From Trichobilharzia regenti (taxonomy: Eukaryota > Platyhelminthes > Trematoda > Strigeidida > Schistosomatidae): DNA of 64,000 nucleotides. Where the stretch lies: positions 82,868,903-82,932,902 of the forward strand of contig OX235262.1 of NCBI GenBank assembly GCA_944472135.2, in the 5' to 3' direction. This document shows positions 34,491 to 45,278 of this stretch, one piece after another. The translations under genes were made by a program, and so were the position numbers. The notes beneath the pieces were generated by a model, which searched no databases, had not been told where the DNA came from, and was given only the letters and a program-made list of their open reading frames with translations. Position 1 is the first letter of the stretch. Each line of letters starts with the position of its first letter.

Positions 34491-34640
34491 CGCTAAGCCG
34501 GAAATATGTCTGGTAAAGAGGTAAGGTTGAGAATGAGGCTAGGAACCCCATCCTGTGAAATTAAACACTGCTACAGGGACTTAAATCCACTAGCTTGAGG
34601 CCCTCTGTCCCATCGGGAACGTGAAGAAAGAAAAATCCTA
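34491..34640 (+). repeat. SINE-C body and 3' end, headless
   Basis: ctggtaaagaggtaaggttg, then gcttgaggccctctgtccc, as in the SINE-C copy at 28.9 kb. Confidence 0.6.
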
Positions 34641-34689
34641 TAATGAACACATTTAAGACCTCGAAAGAAGTAAAACTTTATCACTTTTT

Positions 34690-35045
34690 GATGATAGTAG
34701 ATGGTTGGAGGCAATCGGCGACAGGAAGCCTTGCTTGACTTAGGCTTCGTGCTAGTTGGCACTCAGCAGTCAGGAAGGAGTATCTGCAACGTTGAAGGAA
34801 TTCATGTCCCTTCTGAGTTTTGAACTGCAGTCAGAGACGTTACCACTGAGCTTTTCGGGCTGGCTCGCGATTGACATCCTGTGGGACTGTAGTGGGTACT
34901 TTGATTGGACACTAGTAACTAGCGTGATGTGTCTAGTCCTGTGTTCGGTGCAAATTGAATCCGATTGGTTAGGTTTTCAATGTGGCCACCGTCACACTAA
35001 TCACCAGTATCCAATCAGATTAACACTTTTTCTGAGGTTTTATTG
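34690..35045 (-). repeat. SINE-D copy, nearly full monomer with decayed hammerhead
   Basis: Minus strand from 35045: 5' region (ggtggccacattg, ctagttactagtgtccaatc), tRNA-derived head (aaagctcagtggtaacgtct; B-box-like gcagttcaaaactc), then hammerhead at about 34710-34770 with stem II GTGC/GCAC and loop CAACTA, but core CTGCTGA and GAAG in place of CTGATGA and GAAA. The tail gattgcctccaac follows. This copy supplies the family's unit order. Confidence 0.75.
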
Positions 35046-35500
35046 ATCAATGAGAATTTCGTCTCATTTTCTTTATGGAACAATGCTTTGAATTTTTTTT
35101 TGTAGAAAGAGTGACTCAAGTAGACCGATAGATCTTATCAGTACTGAGTGTTGTTTGTTTCTGATATGACGTCAAGAATGATGTAACAATCAATCCCATC
35201 AGCTAATACAACCCAAAATAAGTGCGATTTTTGAAATAATAGAGGAAATGTTCAGTTAGTAATACAGATAGAAGTTGTTCATTGTTCTTCAAGCTTAGAC
35301 GTCACCATCTCGTATTAGCAATCTAAGCACTGTGGCGGTGTATGATTTTATATGAAATAAGGCTATTTGGTATAGCACATAAGGGATGATATAGTATAAT
35401 TTAACAGGATGATATTTAGAACATCATTTACTACTTGTAATCATTTCACAGTAGTCTCCTAGCTTCCCAGCTTGTTTTATGCACTTTTAGAAAACAGAAA
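35046..35500. other. No feature recognised
   Basis: AT-rich spacer before the PLE-1 3' end. Confidence 0.5.
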
Positions 35501-36415
35501 GATTGAGCGAAGAAATATTTACTTTTCAATTAGATCCCCACCTCTGATTCTACTCTAATATATATGGCATTTTTATTACAATACACAACAGTTTACCAAT
35601 CAAGTGGCACTGATATGTTTGTTAGCAATAATTAGTCAGTGTCAAAATGTCAATGGATTGGTAATTAACGAAGAAAATTATCACACACAATTAAAAGGTA
35701 GAAATGGTTAGAGTAAATTAATTTTACAAGGATAACACGTAAATTAAAGATGAAGTGGACAAAATAAATAAAAAAATAAAATAATTTGGACAATTATAAT
35801 TTTTATAATTTTAAAGGTTTAGGGGGAGATGGGGCAAAGTAGTCCGGTTTATACATTCATGTAACGATGGCTAAGGCAAGTGAAGTGATTGTACAAATGT
35901 CTTCTGAACACACAGGTTTGGTTTCTTCAGGTGGATTCCTATTGCTTCAGCTGTATATAGAAGACGAACTTGTAAAGCAGAATTAAGGTTAATAGGAATG
36001 CGATAAGTAATTTTAAATGCAGTATTAACGTCAACCTTATGCTCACTATCTACAAGGTGTGCTAAAGTAGAGATACGAATCGATCTTGTTTGTCTCTTGC
36101 CTAACCATGATGGATGATGTTCGGAAATACTATGATGAACCTGCCTAATTGTACGGCCAGTGTAGCTGGCTCCGCAGCTGCAGTCAAACTGGTAAATACA
36201 CATAGAAGAGGCAAATTTAGGTAGTTTATTTTTATTTCTCGAAAGTAGAATAGGAGTGGTTGTGAAAAGGCAATGAACCTCTGCTGAATAATTAGCTCTT
36301 CTAACTGCATTTTTCTGGTGCTGTGTTATTATTTCGCTGATGTTGTCACTTTTGTTCCTTCCTACCTTCGACTTATTTAATTTTCCATATCTCGATGTTC
36401 GGCGTCGGATCATTC
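35501..36415 (-). mobile_element. PLE-1, 5'-truncated copy with 3' UTR
   Basis: The coding part is 36413-35871 and the 3' UTR runs to 35501. It matches the plus copy at 22.1-23.06 kb in both parts, ending at the same gattgagcgaagaaatattt sequence. Confidence 0.85.
35871..36413 (-). CDS. PLE-1 GIY-YIG endonuclease domain, open but truncated
   Basis: 180 residues without a stop. After a basic linker, DNISEIITQHQKNAVRR leads to the Cys-rich core CIYQFDCSCGASYTGRTIR (residues 72-90), ISEHHPSWLGKRQ (96-108), AHLVDSEH, and the C-terminal block AEAIGIHLKKPNLCVQK with the Glu (156) and Asn (166) positions expected for a GIY-YIG nuclease. The RT half is missing, so this is a fragment of a PLE polyprotein. 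The plus-strand relative at 22 kb has a frameshift where this one is open, which helps to define the true frame. Expression is unknown. Confidence 0.75.
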   Translation of the reverse strand: MIRRRTSRYGKLNKSKVGRNKSDNISEIITQHQKNAVRRANYSAEVHCLFTTTPILLSRNKNKLPKFASSMCIYQFDCSCGASYTGRTIRQVHHSISEHHPSWLGKRQTRSIRISTLAHLVDSEHKVDVNTAFKITYRIPINLNSALQVRLLYTAEAIGIHLKKPNLCVQKTFVQSLHLP

Positions 36416-37076
36416 TTACTGTATATTTCGGGTAAGTATATAATTAGCTAAGATTTCGCGATCTGTATTTCCCAAATGTCATTTTATAATCAGAAGTCTG
36501 CATCAAAGAATTTAAAAAAATATGAATATGGGACTAAGGAACCATAAAAAATGTTGAGTCATGTCGTGTTTATAGCCTATCAATTACTACTACTTCATCG
36601 TGTCTTGATTAAAAATGTTTCATAGCAGAACTGCTGATTCATCATTTAATTGGGTTCTGTTGATCACGATGTACTGAGTCGTTCGTACTAAAGTATTTGA
36701 AATTCACAGGTCAATTTGACAAGGACTGTAGTAATGTCTTTTTGAGATTGTAATATCAATTACTTGTTGAGGATTAAAAACGTAAACTTATTTTATTGCT
36801 TGTAAACTTGATGTGGTATTTACGTAATCATGTCAAAAGCCCTATTATGAAGCTTAATAGTATTGCTATTGATACTCTTAAGGCCCCTAAGTTTCGGTTA
36901 AAGAGACTTTAACCTAATTCATCATTACCCTATTCAAAAAGGAGAAAATACTTTTCAAAATAACACTCACAGGAATAGTATTCAGTGGTTCTGTGTAGTG
37001 AGAAATTATTTTCTTGTCACTTTTCTTAAAATGTCGTTAGTTTATTTCTGCTGATAGTCTTAGGTTAGTGTTCACT
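36416..37076. other. No feature recognised
   Basis: AT-rich unique sequence. Confidence 0.5.
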
Positions 37077-37088
37077 TCTTACTTAGAA

Positions 37089-37816
37089 ATTCAAGTATTG
37101 TTTTATAGGGATTTGACTAATTGGTTACAGGATTTCATCATGAGCTGACATCAATTAGAGAACCTTTGGAAGACCAACCTGGGAATACTAGACAGTTATT
37201 TCATCCTAGTGTGGGACTCTTCGTCAGTGCGCACCCACCACCAGGGTTGGAATCCAGGACCTTCTGGTTACAAGGCGAGCTAGCTTGTGGGCCATTCAGC
37301 CACTGAGACCCGGTCCAATGACCAGCCCACGAATTCCAACTTCTGCCAATTCACTACATAACGCGAACCCTAGCCAATGTCCTCGACGTATATTTGTCCT
37401 CAGACCTGACCTGATTCATCCTACTGGTCACAGATTCCCACTAGAACCACAGATAACTACCTCCCTGCATACAGCCAGTCGCTAGTGAGCATCCGATTGA
37501 TTTTCAGATATTGGTTTGTAGGGACTTGATTAATTGGTTACAGGATTTCATCATGAGCTGACGTTGGTTACTGGACCGTTGGAATTGGTAGAAGTTGGAA
37601 TTCATTCAGTGGCCATTGGATCGGGTTCCTGTGGTTTAATGGTCTACGAGCTCGCTAGCCTTGTAACCAGGAGGTCCAGGGTTTGAACCCTGGCGGCGGG
37701 TGCGTACTCTTGAGGAGTCCCAAAGTAGGACGACAGGAACAGCTGTCCAGTACTTGTTGGTTGTTTTCCAATAGTTCTCTAACCGATGTCAGCTTATGAT
37801 GAGATTCTGTGATCAA
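37089..37816. mobile_element. Foldback SINE-A: minus 1.1-mer joined to plus partial copy
   Basis: 37089-37562 is minus and starts and ends in the same tail segment (aggatttcatcatgagctga, copies 413 bp apart), so it is longer than one unit. 37563-37816 is plus and starts just upstream of the head (B-box gggtttgaaccc), with a decayed hammerhead (TTGAGGA core, insertion before GAAC). Flanks tcttacttagaa (37077-37088) and tctcacttaaaa (37817-37828) agree at 10 of 12 positions. Confidence 0.75.
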
Positions 37817-37828
37817 TCTCACTTAAAA

Positions 37829-39010
37829 GTTAGCTTCTTTATTTATGTGAAGCTGATAAGTAAAGATAGATTTTGATCAAGTATCTTGTGCATTGATTAT
37901 TTTGAATTTTGACGAATCTGAACTCAATATTATTAAGTAACTTTATTACGAATGATTAGACTTTTCTTCCTTGAGAATCATAACACATTTCATTTTGTTG
38001 TTTTCGTTTAATTCCGCTATCGTATTCATAATATGAGTTGACATATTTAAAAGTTTAATAAATTCAAAAAGTTTCATAATTTTCCATATGAAGTGCCATG
38101 TATTTTCCCTTGATAATTCAAATAGGTTTGAAGATCATGACCAATTCCTTATAAGCTGAATTTTTCGGCAAACAGTAATGGCTCTATTCTGTCCCAGTAG
38201 TCTTTACCGGTGGATTTAACTTTCAAAGTGATTTGTACTAAAACACAATTTGAAATGTTAACTTGAATAGATTTTATGTACATACATTATTCTTTTGGGT
38301 TTAACTAACCAAACTTCGTTGACTGTTTATATTGTCCTTAAGTGACATTTTTGTTGTTTTCACTCCTGCTGTCTATACTCTTTTATCTTCTGTCTTGTGA
38401 AACATGCAGGCTGATGTTGACTTCAGCCACAAGTTTTGCTGTTTTCTACACGTTATTCTCTGAATTTTAGATTTTTCCAATTTACGAAGTCTTCTATCCT
38501 TTTTTGTTAGTTTTCAGTCTTGTTTCTATTCTTGTGTACATATTTTCTGAGGTCTTTAGCATCTGACAAATGCCAGTTATATGAATTAATATGCTTTTAT
38601 ACCGCGAATCTGATCTGTTTTACTTTGTGGGAAGGTTTAATCGATTCCGTTCAATACAATTATTAACGATAAGTCGCATTAAGAAATATGATTACAGTAT
38701 ACTTGCATACAACTTGTGACTTTTATAAGTATCACTGAACTTCAGTAGTTGCATTTATTGGTTTAGCTATTCATATTAACGCCATAATTATTTTTCAAAG
38801 AGTACCAACATTTTATTCACCCCATGCAGTTGAATTCCACTCTAATCTGCCTTAATTGAACATATGACTGTACAATATTGTGTGAATAAGTCATTATAAA
38901 CTTTCGGGTTTATTGATTGCCTATCATTATTAGTTTTCTTATAGAACATGTTATCTTCATCAAAATGGACAGAAAAAGCAAGATCAGGAGTAATAACGTC
39001 GTTGTTCAGC
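37829..39010. other. No feature recognised
   Basis: 1.2 kb of AT-rich, T-rich sequence without motif. Confidence 0.5.
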
Positions 39011-39023
39011 ACTCTAGCATTTT

Positions 39024-39361
39024 GATTCAAGTGTTGGTTTGTAGGGATTTGATTGGTTTCAGGATTTCATTATGAGCTGACATTAGTTAGAGAACCATTG
39101 AAAAACCTGGGAGTACTGCAGAGCTGTTTCGTCCTAGTTTGGGACTGTTCATCATTACTCACCCACCGAGATTCGAACCCAGGATCTGGTCCCAGTGGCT
39201 TAATGGTAAGCGAGCTCGCCTTGTAACCGGAAGGTCCTGGGTTCGAATCCCGGTGGGTGCGTACTACTGAAGAGTCCCAAACTAGGATGAAACAGCTGCC
39301 CAGTACTCCCAGGTTTTTCAATGGTTCTCTAACTAATGTCAGCTCATAATGAAATCCTGAA
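39024..39361. mobile_element. Foldback SINE-A with 13-bp target duplication
   Basis: The minus half (39024-39186: tail, decayed hammerhead, B-box) is fused to a plus copy (39187-39361: head, hammerhead, tail). The 13-mer actctagcatttt flanks it at 39011-39023 and 39362-39374, exactly. The two halves were therefore inserted as one molecule. Confidence 0.85.
39261..39306 (+). ncRNA. Hammerhead ribozyme, nearly complete
   Basis: Core CTGAAGA and GAAA intact. Stem II is GTCC/GGAT (outer pair lost). Stem I is GTACTA/CAGTAC with one mismatch at the core end. Cleavage triplet GCC instead of GTC breaks the A15.1-U16.1 pair. Weak or no activity expected. Confidence 0.7.
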
Positions 39362-39474
39362 ACTCTAGCATTTTATTAGAAAACTACCACATGTTTTATG
39401 GATAAATATAATATTTACTGGAAAATTTACCCATGAAATCCTTACAAAAACCTTAATTTGGCAAACTGACAATG

Positions 39475-39882
39475 GTTGGGGGATTCCAACATGAGCGGAT
39501 ATCATATAGAGAACTATTGGAAAACTTGGGAGTACTACACGGGTATTTCATACCAGTTTGGGACTCTTCATGAGTACGCACCCACCACAGGGATTTCGAA
39601 CCCAGGACCTTCTGGTTACAAGGGTAGCGAGCTCGTAGACCATTAAGTCACTGAGACCCAATCCAGTAGCCAGCCCACGAATTCTAACTTCTGACAGTTC
39701 ATGACATAGCGTGACCACTTCACAATGTCTCCTTCGATGAGTTACTGCCTCACCTTCGAACCCCGATGTGTGCGAACTGAAGAGTCCCAAACAAGGACGA
39801 AACAACTATCTAGTACTCCCAGGTTTTCCGACAGTGGATACCCCCATCAAATAAAACAAATTCCTTCAAAATCAATACCTGA
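39475..39882. mobile_element. Foldback SINE-A with 12-bp target duplication (one mismatch)
   Basis: The minus copy (39475-39755: tail, hammerhead with ATGAAGA core, head, 5' region) is fused to a plus part (39756-39882: B-box, hammerhead, start of tail). Flanks aaactgacaatg (39463-39474) and aaactgataatg (39883-39894). Confidence 0.8.
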
Positions 39883-39894
39883 AAACTGATAATG

Positions 39895-40920
39895 CTTTGA
39901 AGAAGTGACAAATAACACTAAACAATCATTTTTGCTATTTTCTGTAAAGTTAAGGCAGCTTAGTAGGTCATCAATCATTTGCCCAATGCCTCTAGTTTGG
40001 AATGAATTCATCAGATGTGTTTCTGCCTACCTAAGCAAATATTTGTATGTCACTTAAACGCACGACATCTGGAGAGAAATAACAGTGATTTAAGTAAAAT
40101 TGAAATCTTGCCAGTATTTGGATATATATATATGCTTTTGTTTTGAGTTCTGAGCCGATTTAGGCTCTCATATTTCGGTTGTAAACATTATCATAAAATC
40201 GTATAGACGCTCACACATAAATTTTAGTAATGATCTGAAATAATTGTTGATAATCCTTATTTTCTTTTTCTTTATGATGGGTAATAATTACATATGAGGT
40301 GTGAACGCACACGACTTTTGAAATTATATTCTCAATGATCCCACTTCCAAGATAATACATGTAGTAAGATATTTCCTGTTTATTGTATCATAATATAATA
40401 AGTTCTCAACTCGCTTAGCGCTTCGCCCAAAAACGTGTCCGGGATCCTCCTCTGAGTGATGGAATGAAGAGCACTCTTCAGTTTTTGTTTTTAATTTAAA
40501 AACTACTATTTTTATGACAGATGCAGTTTTATAACCTATGAAAAACGTAGGAGGAAATTCTGTCAGAATTCCGCCTATTACTCTAGACATCATAAATTCA
40601 TCATAAACATTATAAAAAAACGGACATTAAACAGTGTTTGTCTACTATTCAGTTCGACAAATTATTTAATCATCCATATAGATGAGTTAGGCCTTTGCAT
40701 TATTTATTTTTTTCTAATATATATTATATTTGAAACGTGAGTATAGGGCTGTAAAAATAAGGGATTATCAAGTCGGAAGTTGAAAAGATGGTCTTTTAGA
40801 AAGGAGAATTTCCTTCATTTAACTGAAAGATAAGGAAAAATAATGTTGTGTGTAACAACTCACCGGCTCTGCCTAAGGGATAGTTCTTCACAGTAAATCC
40901 ACAATCATATTTTTTTTCTA
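39895..40920. other. No feature recognised
   Basis: AT-rich with a short TA run near 40125. A frame at 40324-40593 (-) has no motif. Confidence 0.5.
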
Positions 40921-40930
40921 TAAAATTATT

Positions 40931-41470
40931 TTTCACGTCTGCCCACGGATTGATATCAGTTAGAGAAGCATTGAAAACCAGTAGTGGAGTACTGGGCAGC
41001 TGTTTCCTCCTAGTTAAGGACTCATCATCACTACTTGTCTACCACAGGGATTCGAACCAAAAACTTTCCACTTACAAGGCAAGCACGTAGACCGTTCAGC
41101 TACCAAGACCCAAATCAGTGGCCCATGAATTCCACCTTCTACTGATTCCTAATTTTAGCGCGACCACCAGCCAAGGTCATTGGCAAGCATTATTCCTCAC
41201 TCCCCACAGGATGGATCCCACTGGAATTCCAGGAAACTCCGTCCTGTATCCAGTTACTAGCAGGCATCAGATTAATTTTCAAGAGTTGGTTTGTAGAGAT
41301 TTGATTTTTTTGTCAAGTTTGACTATCGTGGGCACGTACTGCCAATGAGTTCCAAACTGCAACGAAACAGCTGTCCAGCACCTCCTGACTCTCAATTGTT
41401 CTCTAACTTAAATCAGTCTATGGACAAACTTGAGAAACTAACAAACTAAACAAACCAAATCTCGAAAATC
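40931..41470. mobile_element. Foldback SINE-A, 10-bp candidate target duplication
   Basis: The minus copy (to about 41315: tail, decayed hammerhead, head, 5' region, then the start of another tail, ttggtttgtagagatttgat) is followed by a plus hammerhead (CCAATGA core) and tail. The 10-mer taaaattatt lies at 40921-40930 and 41471-41480. It is AT-rich, so chance is possible. Confidence 0.65.
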
Positions 41471-41480
41471 TAAAATTATT

Positions 41481-42884
41481 ATAAAAGTTCTACTACAAGT
41501 ATCTCTGATTAAGTCAGCCAATTCTATTCCGTGTGGCTTGGATACTGGTAAGAAATTCCAAGTGACTGACGTCAAATTAAGATATAATAAGCACAAGGCT
41601 ATAGGAGGCATCATCGACTACCGATAGGTAACCAGCGTATATAATGACTGACCGGAAACATTAAAAAAAAAATCTAACTGACTAACACTGAGTTCTCAAA
41701 GTAGAGCTTTCCGGGAAAATGAAGCAGATGGAGTTGCCACGATCAATGCAGCACACAAAAGTGGAGGAAAAAAAATTCAAAGGGACTAAAACAAACGCGA
41801 ATTTACAGCAGATTGAATAATTACATGGAAAATCACATAAATTTAATTGAAGTGGAAATGACAAAGAGTGAGAGTATTTGCATTACTGAGAACCATTTTG
41901 AGCCATACCACGCATATTCTGAAGCCGTTTGTCCTTTAAGTCTCCGTGACCACTGCCAGGTAATTTACATCCCTCCAAATGTCTCAGGCTAGAAATGAAA
42001 GAGTCCCCGACTGGTGCCGAGTTTGGATTTGACCAGACACAATTCTTTTCAAATTCAATCTCATGTCCGATAAGATTGCTTGACGAGGAAAGCAGTCTTT
42101 TGGTATGAATAAGACGTGTTCTAGTGGTTTTCATATATGCAATTTCATAGTCTTACCCATCCACTTTCCCTTCTTCATACGATGTATACACACCTATTTC
42201 AGCTGAGTTCATCGCTATAATAATTTCAACTCTCAGTTCTTAACTACGTTGATTGCAATCTTGTGAAAGTTTCCCCTTTCTCTAAAGGTTACTATCATAT
42301 CTTCTGCATAAACCTTCCTTAGATAATTTGATAGTTGGAGTAATAATAACATTCCTTAAATCATTGAAAAATACATTCTATCATCCAAACAACCTATGTT
42401 GTATAAAAGAAAAATATCTTATTGTTCTAAATACAAAATTGGTGGTCATACTGAACGAAGGATATTGTTTTTCATATATTTGGTTCCCTTGATAAATTTC
42501 GATAAAGAAAGGAAGACGAAATCTGCAGTATAAAATAATATCATTTTATTTCACAGGTTCTAATATCCGATCAAATTCCACAGTTGTAGGCTCACATTTA
42601 TTATCACAAATGACAACCAGCTGTATGATGAATACAGTCAAAATGAAACATGATTAATAGATTGTACCGGGATTAATTTAAGCTTTTCACTGATGAAAAA
42701 GTCAGCATTTGATCATGCGTAGTTTGACTAGAGTTACTGACAAGGTTTTAACCGAATTATGGTTAAATAAAAACAGTGAAATGTGAAGGAGGAATAACAA
42801 TAATGATATAGTTTAAGGTCATAGCGATCGTTTTGTGCTTGATAATGACAGAAAATGATAAATATTGAATGCTTCCTCTTCTTT
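41481..42884. other. Mostly featureless
   Basis: AT-rich apart from the frame at 41883-42134, listed separately. Confidence 0.45.
41883..42134 (-). other. Unrecognised open frame, possible host exon
   Basis: 83 residues with balanced composition (MKTTRTRLIHTKRLL, then IEFEKNCVWSNPNSAPVGD, and SLRHLEGCKLPGSGHGDLKD). It is less AT-rich than its surroundings and does not match any repeat in the window. No domain recognised and splice sites are not convincing. It could equally be part of an unknown repeat. Confidence 0.2.
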
Positions 42885-43060
42885 CCTTGCTATCCGAATG
42901 GAATATAAGGCTTCACACTTTTAAGTTTCAGTAGTGATCGTGTTTTGGCTTTACATGGTTGGAGTTATTAACCTTACATTTTACCTTCTCTCTATTCTGG
43001 TCTTTCAACCGGCTAGTATGCCAGTGCCTCAGCTATCAGTCGAATCTGAGTCTCCCAAGT
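42885..43060 (-). repeat. SINE-C remnant
   Basis: Follows the order of the SINE-C minus copy at 53.05 kb (ggaatataaggcttcacac, aagtttcagtagtgatcgtg, ttgg-gttattaaccttac) with many changes. Confidence 0.5.
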
Positions 43061-43174
43061 GGATGTCAAACAAACTACTGACACTTGTAACATTGAGTAA
43101 AGGTCTGGAAGCACGAGATACATGTTCAAAGGATAAGGTTGCTTAAAGCTAGTTTAACAAGCTGGTTTGAATAT

Positions 43175-43345
43175 ACTTTTTTTTTACTATAGCTCGATTC
43201 CATACAGTATTTTGGTACAACTATGGGATTTTCAGCATGTGATATCGGTAGCTGAACTTTTGCAGGCTGATCATTGATATCAGGTGTGCTTCAGTCGAGG
43301 ATCGAACCCCGGACCACGTGCCGCTGTACCAATGACGCTTAAAAC
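43175..43345 (-). repeat. SINE-B copy, diverged
   Basis: Minus strand: head with B-box ggttcgatcct, gatatcaatgatcagcctg, ending tggaatcgagctatag. The A-box end is shortened. Confidence 0.7.
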
Positions 43346-43980
43346 AGTAGCTTTATAGAACTTGCTGACAGTAAACTATCTAGAGCCTGTTGGCATAAAA
43401 AAATAAAATCTCAAAGCGAGAATTTCGTTTGAAAGGAAACGTTTTAGGCTATGAAGATAGGTAGGTAGTTTATGAAACGCACAGTGTCAAGCTGTTAACC
43501 TTTTGATGATAATATTGTTTAATCTTAAGTCATGAAATAAAATAAAGATTCAGCACAAGGAACATTTTTCAGGAATCCAAGTTATCATAGCGAATGCCAC
43601 ATCAACATCCAATTGATGCAACCTTACTAGCATGCAGATATTTATACACTTAACTGTAACGTCTCACAGTCAAGAATTGATATGTTTAACTGTAATCTCA
43701 CCCATGGAAGCAGCTCAACTGATAGATGCATGACGGAAACAAAGCTACTAAAGGGAGCATTGAAATTCTGAATATGCTTTTTCATTCATTACTATTATAG
43801 ATTAATATGTATGATACGATTTCTTTAAATGGGAATTCTGCACCATCCATTTATCTGTTATACTCTATTTGTAAAAACATTGCCATATTATACCTTACTT
43901 TGTTCAAATATATAAAGGGAAATAAATGTGTAAAGTAGATTTACCATAAGTTTGTTTGCTATTTTAACAACAAATTTGAA
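43346..43980. other. No feature recognised
   Basis: AT-rich unique sequence. Confidence 0.5.
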
Positions 43981-44640
43981 TTTTCAACAGATTGGATACT
44001 GAACAAAGGATACTCTTTTCGATAACTTCAACATCAGTCTCTACAGTTATTTATACACATTATAGTGAATGGATGAATTAGTATTATGAGCAACAGTAAT
44101 GCTGTTTAAATAACATCGAATCAATAATATTGATGGATTACAGTTCAATAGCATCAACATAAAATAAGCTGAATGTCAGAAACATTAGGAAAGATAGTAT
44201 TACAAATTCGTGAATTTCGAGTCTCCTGAAGATCAGGGCAGTAGTAGGGGCTGGTCCTGCTTCTTTTGCATACAAAGCACTGGCTGTTTCACGCGAATTG
44301 CGATGGTATCTGCTGTTAGGGGCATGCAATACATCAATGTTTTTAGTAGATAATAGAGAAGGATTCTTCAATGCTGGCTCTGTGGCCTGTTTGGACCAAA
44401 TGGTATAATATTGACTTGTTGATGGTTTTCACTACAACTTTACTTAGCCATACTAGGAGATTTTCTCAAGCACGAAAAATCAAGTTCCTAGAGCAAAGGC
44501 CAATATAACTTGCTCCACAAGTGCAGTTGAATTGGTAGATACAATTTGAAGTGGCCAGTCTAGGTACTGCATCTTTCAGTCGAGGAATCACCATCGGTCA
44601 TGTAGAGAATAACAGTAGGATTTAACACTGAATCATGATG
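43981..44640 (-). pseudogene. PLE-1 (second subfamily) GIY-YIG and 3' UTR remnant
   Basis: The minus strand reads FNCTCGASYIG and SRNLIF near 44490-44540, then a frame-shifted C-terminus (ESFSI, VKQPVLCMQK in another frame). The 3' UTR to 43981 matches 56700-56935 (ataatattgattcgatgtta, gaacaaag). Coding disrupted by several shifts. Confidence 0.75.
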
Positions 44641-45266
44641 TTTTTTGTTTGATATAATGATTAAGAAGAGATTTCCAGTAGTCCGTTTCTTCTTACTTTG
44701 CTTTTTTTTATCAGTTATATGTATCCACAAGTAATAACAAATTAATGAACTTCTGAAAAGAATATCTCTGAATCATACCAACTTTACAAAAAACAACAAA
44801 ATAAAATCGAATTCCTAAACCAATATTAAGCATCATAAAGTATTGCATACAACATTTTCTGGAAAATGCAATCAAAAAAGGAATGAATCAGTTTCAGTTG
44901 ACACTAATCACATGTACCTAAATTGATATATCATCTCAAAATATGACATTATTAGTATATTACCCACTGATCACATGGCATTGAGAATAATGCATGATTC
45001 ATACTCAACTTTTATCCTTAGTAATCCATTTGTGGTTATGAAAGTTAACGCTGACACTTAGAATGGGAGTAATTAGATAACGTGTAATCGGGTAGCTTAT
45101 ATTTCCTGAGGATTGCATAAGACACTCATGTTAATTCTACGGTTGTTTCGCTGTTCAGTGCATCATCAAAGTAACAATAAATGAGAATCTGGGAAAATCT
45201 CAGCTGATTTATGATAATTCTTTAAGAATTCTTCTGTTTGGTGTAATTCTGCATTGTTAAATGAAT
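44641..45266. other. No feature recognised
   Basis: AT-rich spacer. Confidence 0.5.
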
Positions 45267-45278
45267 GAACTAGCACCT

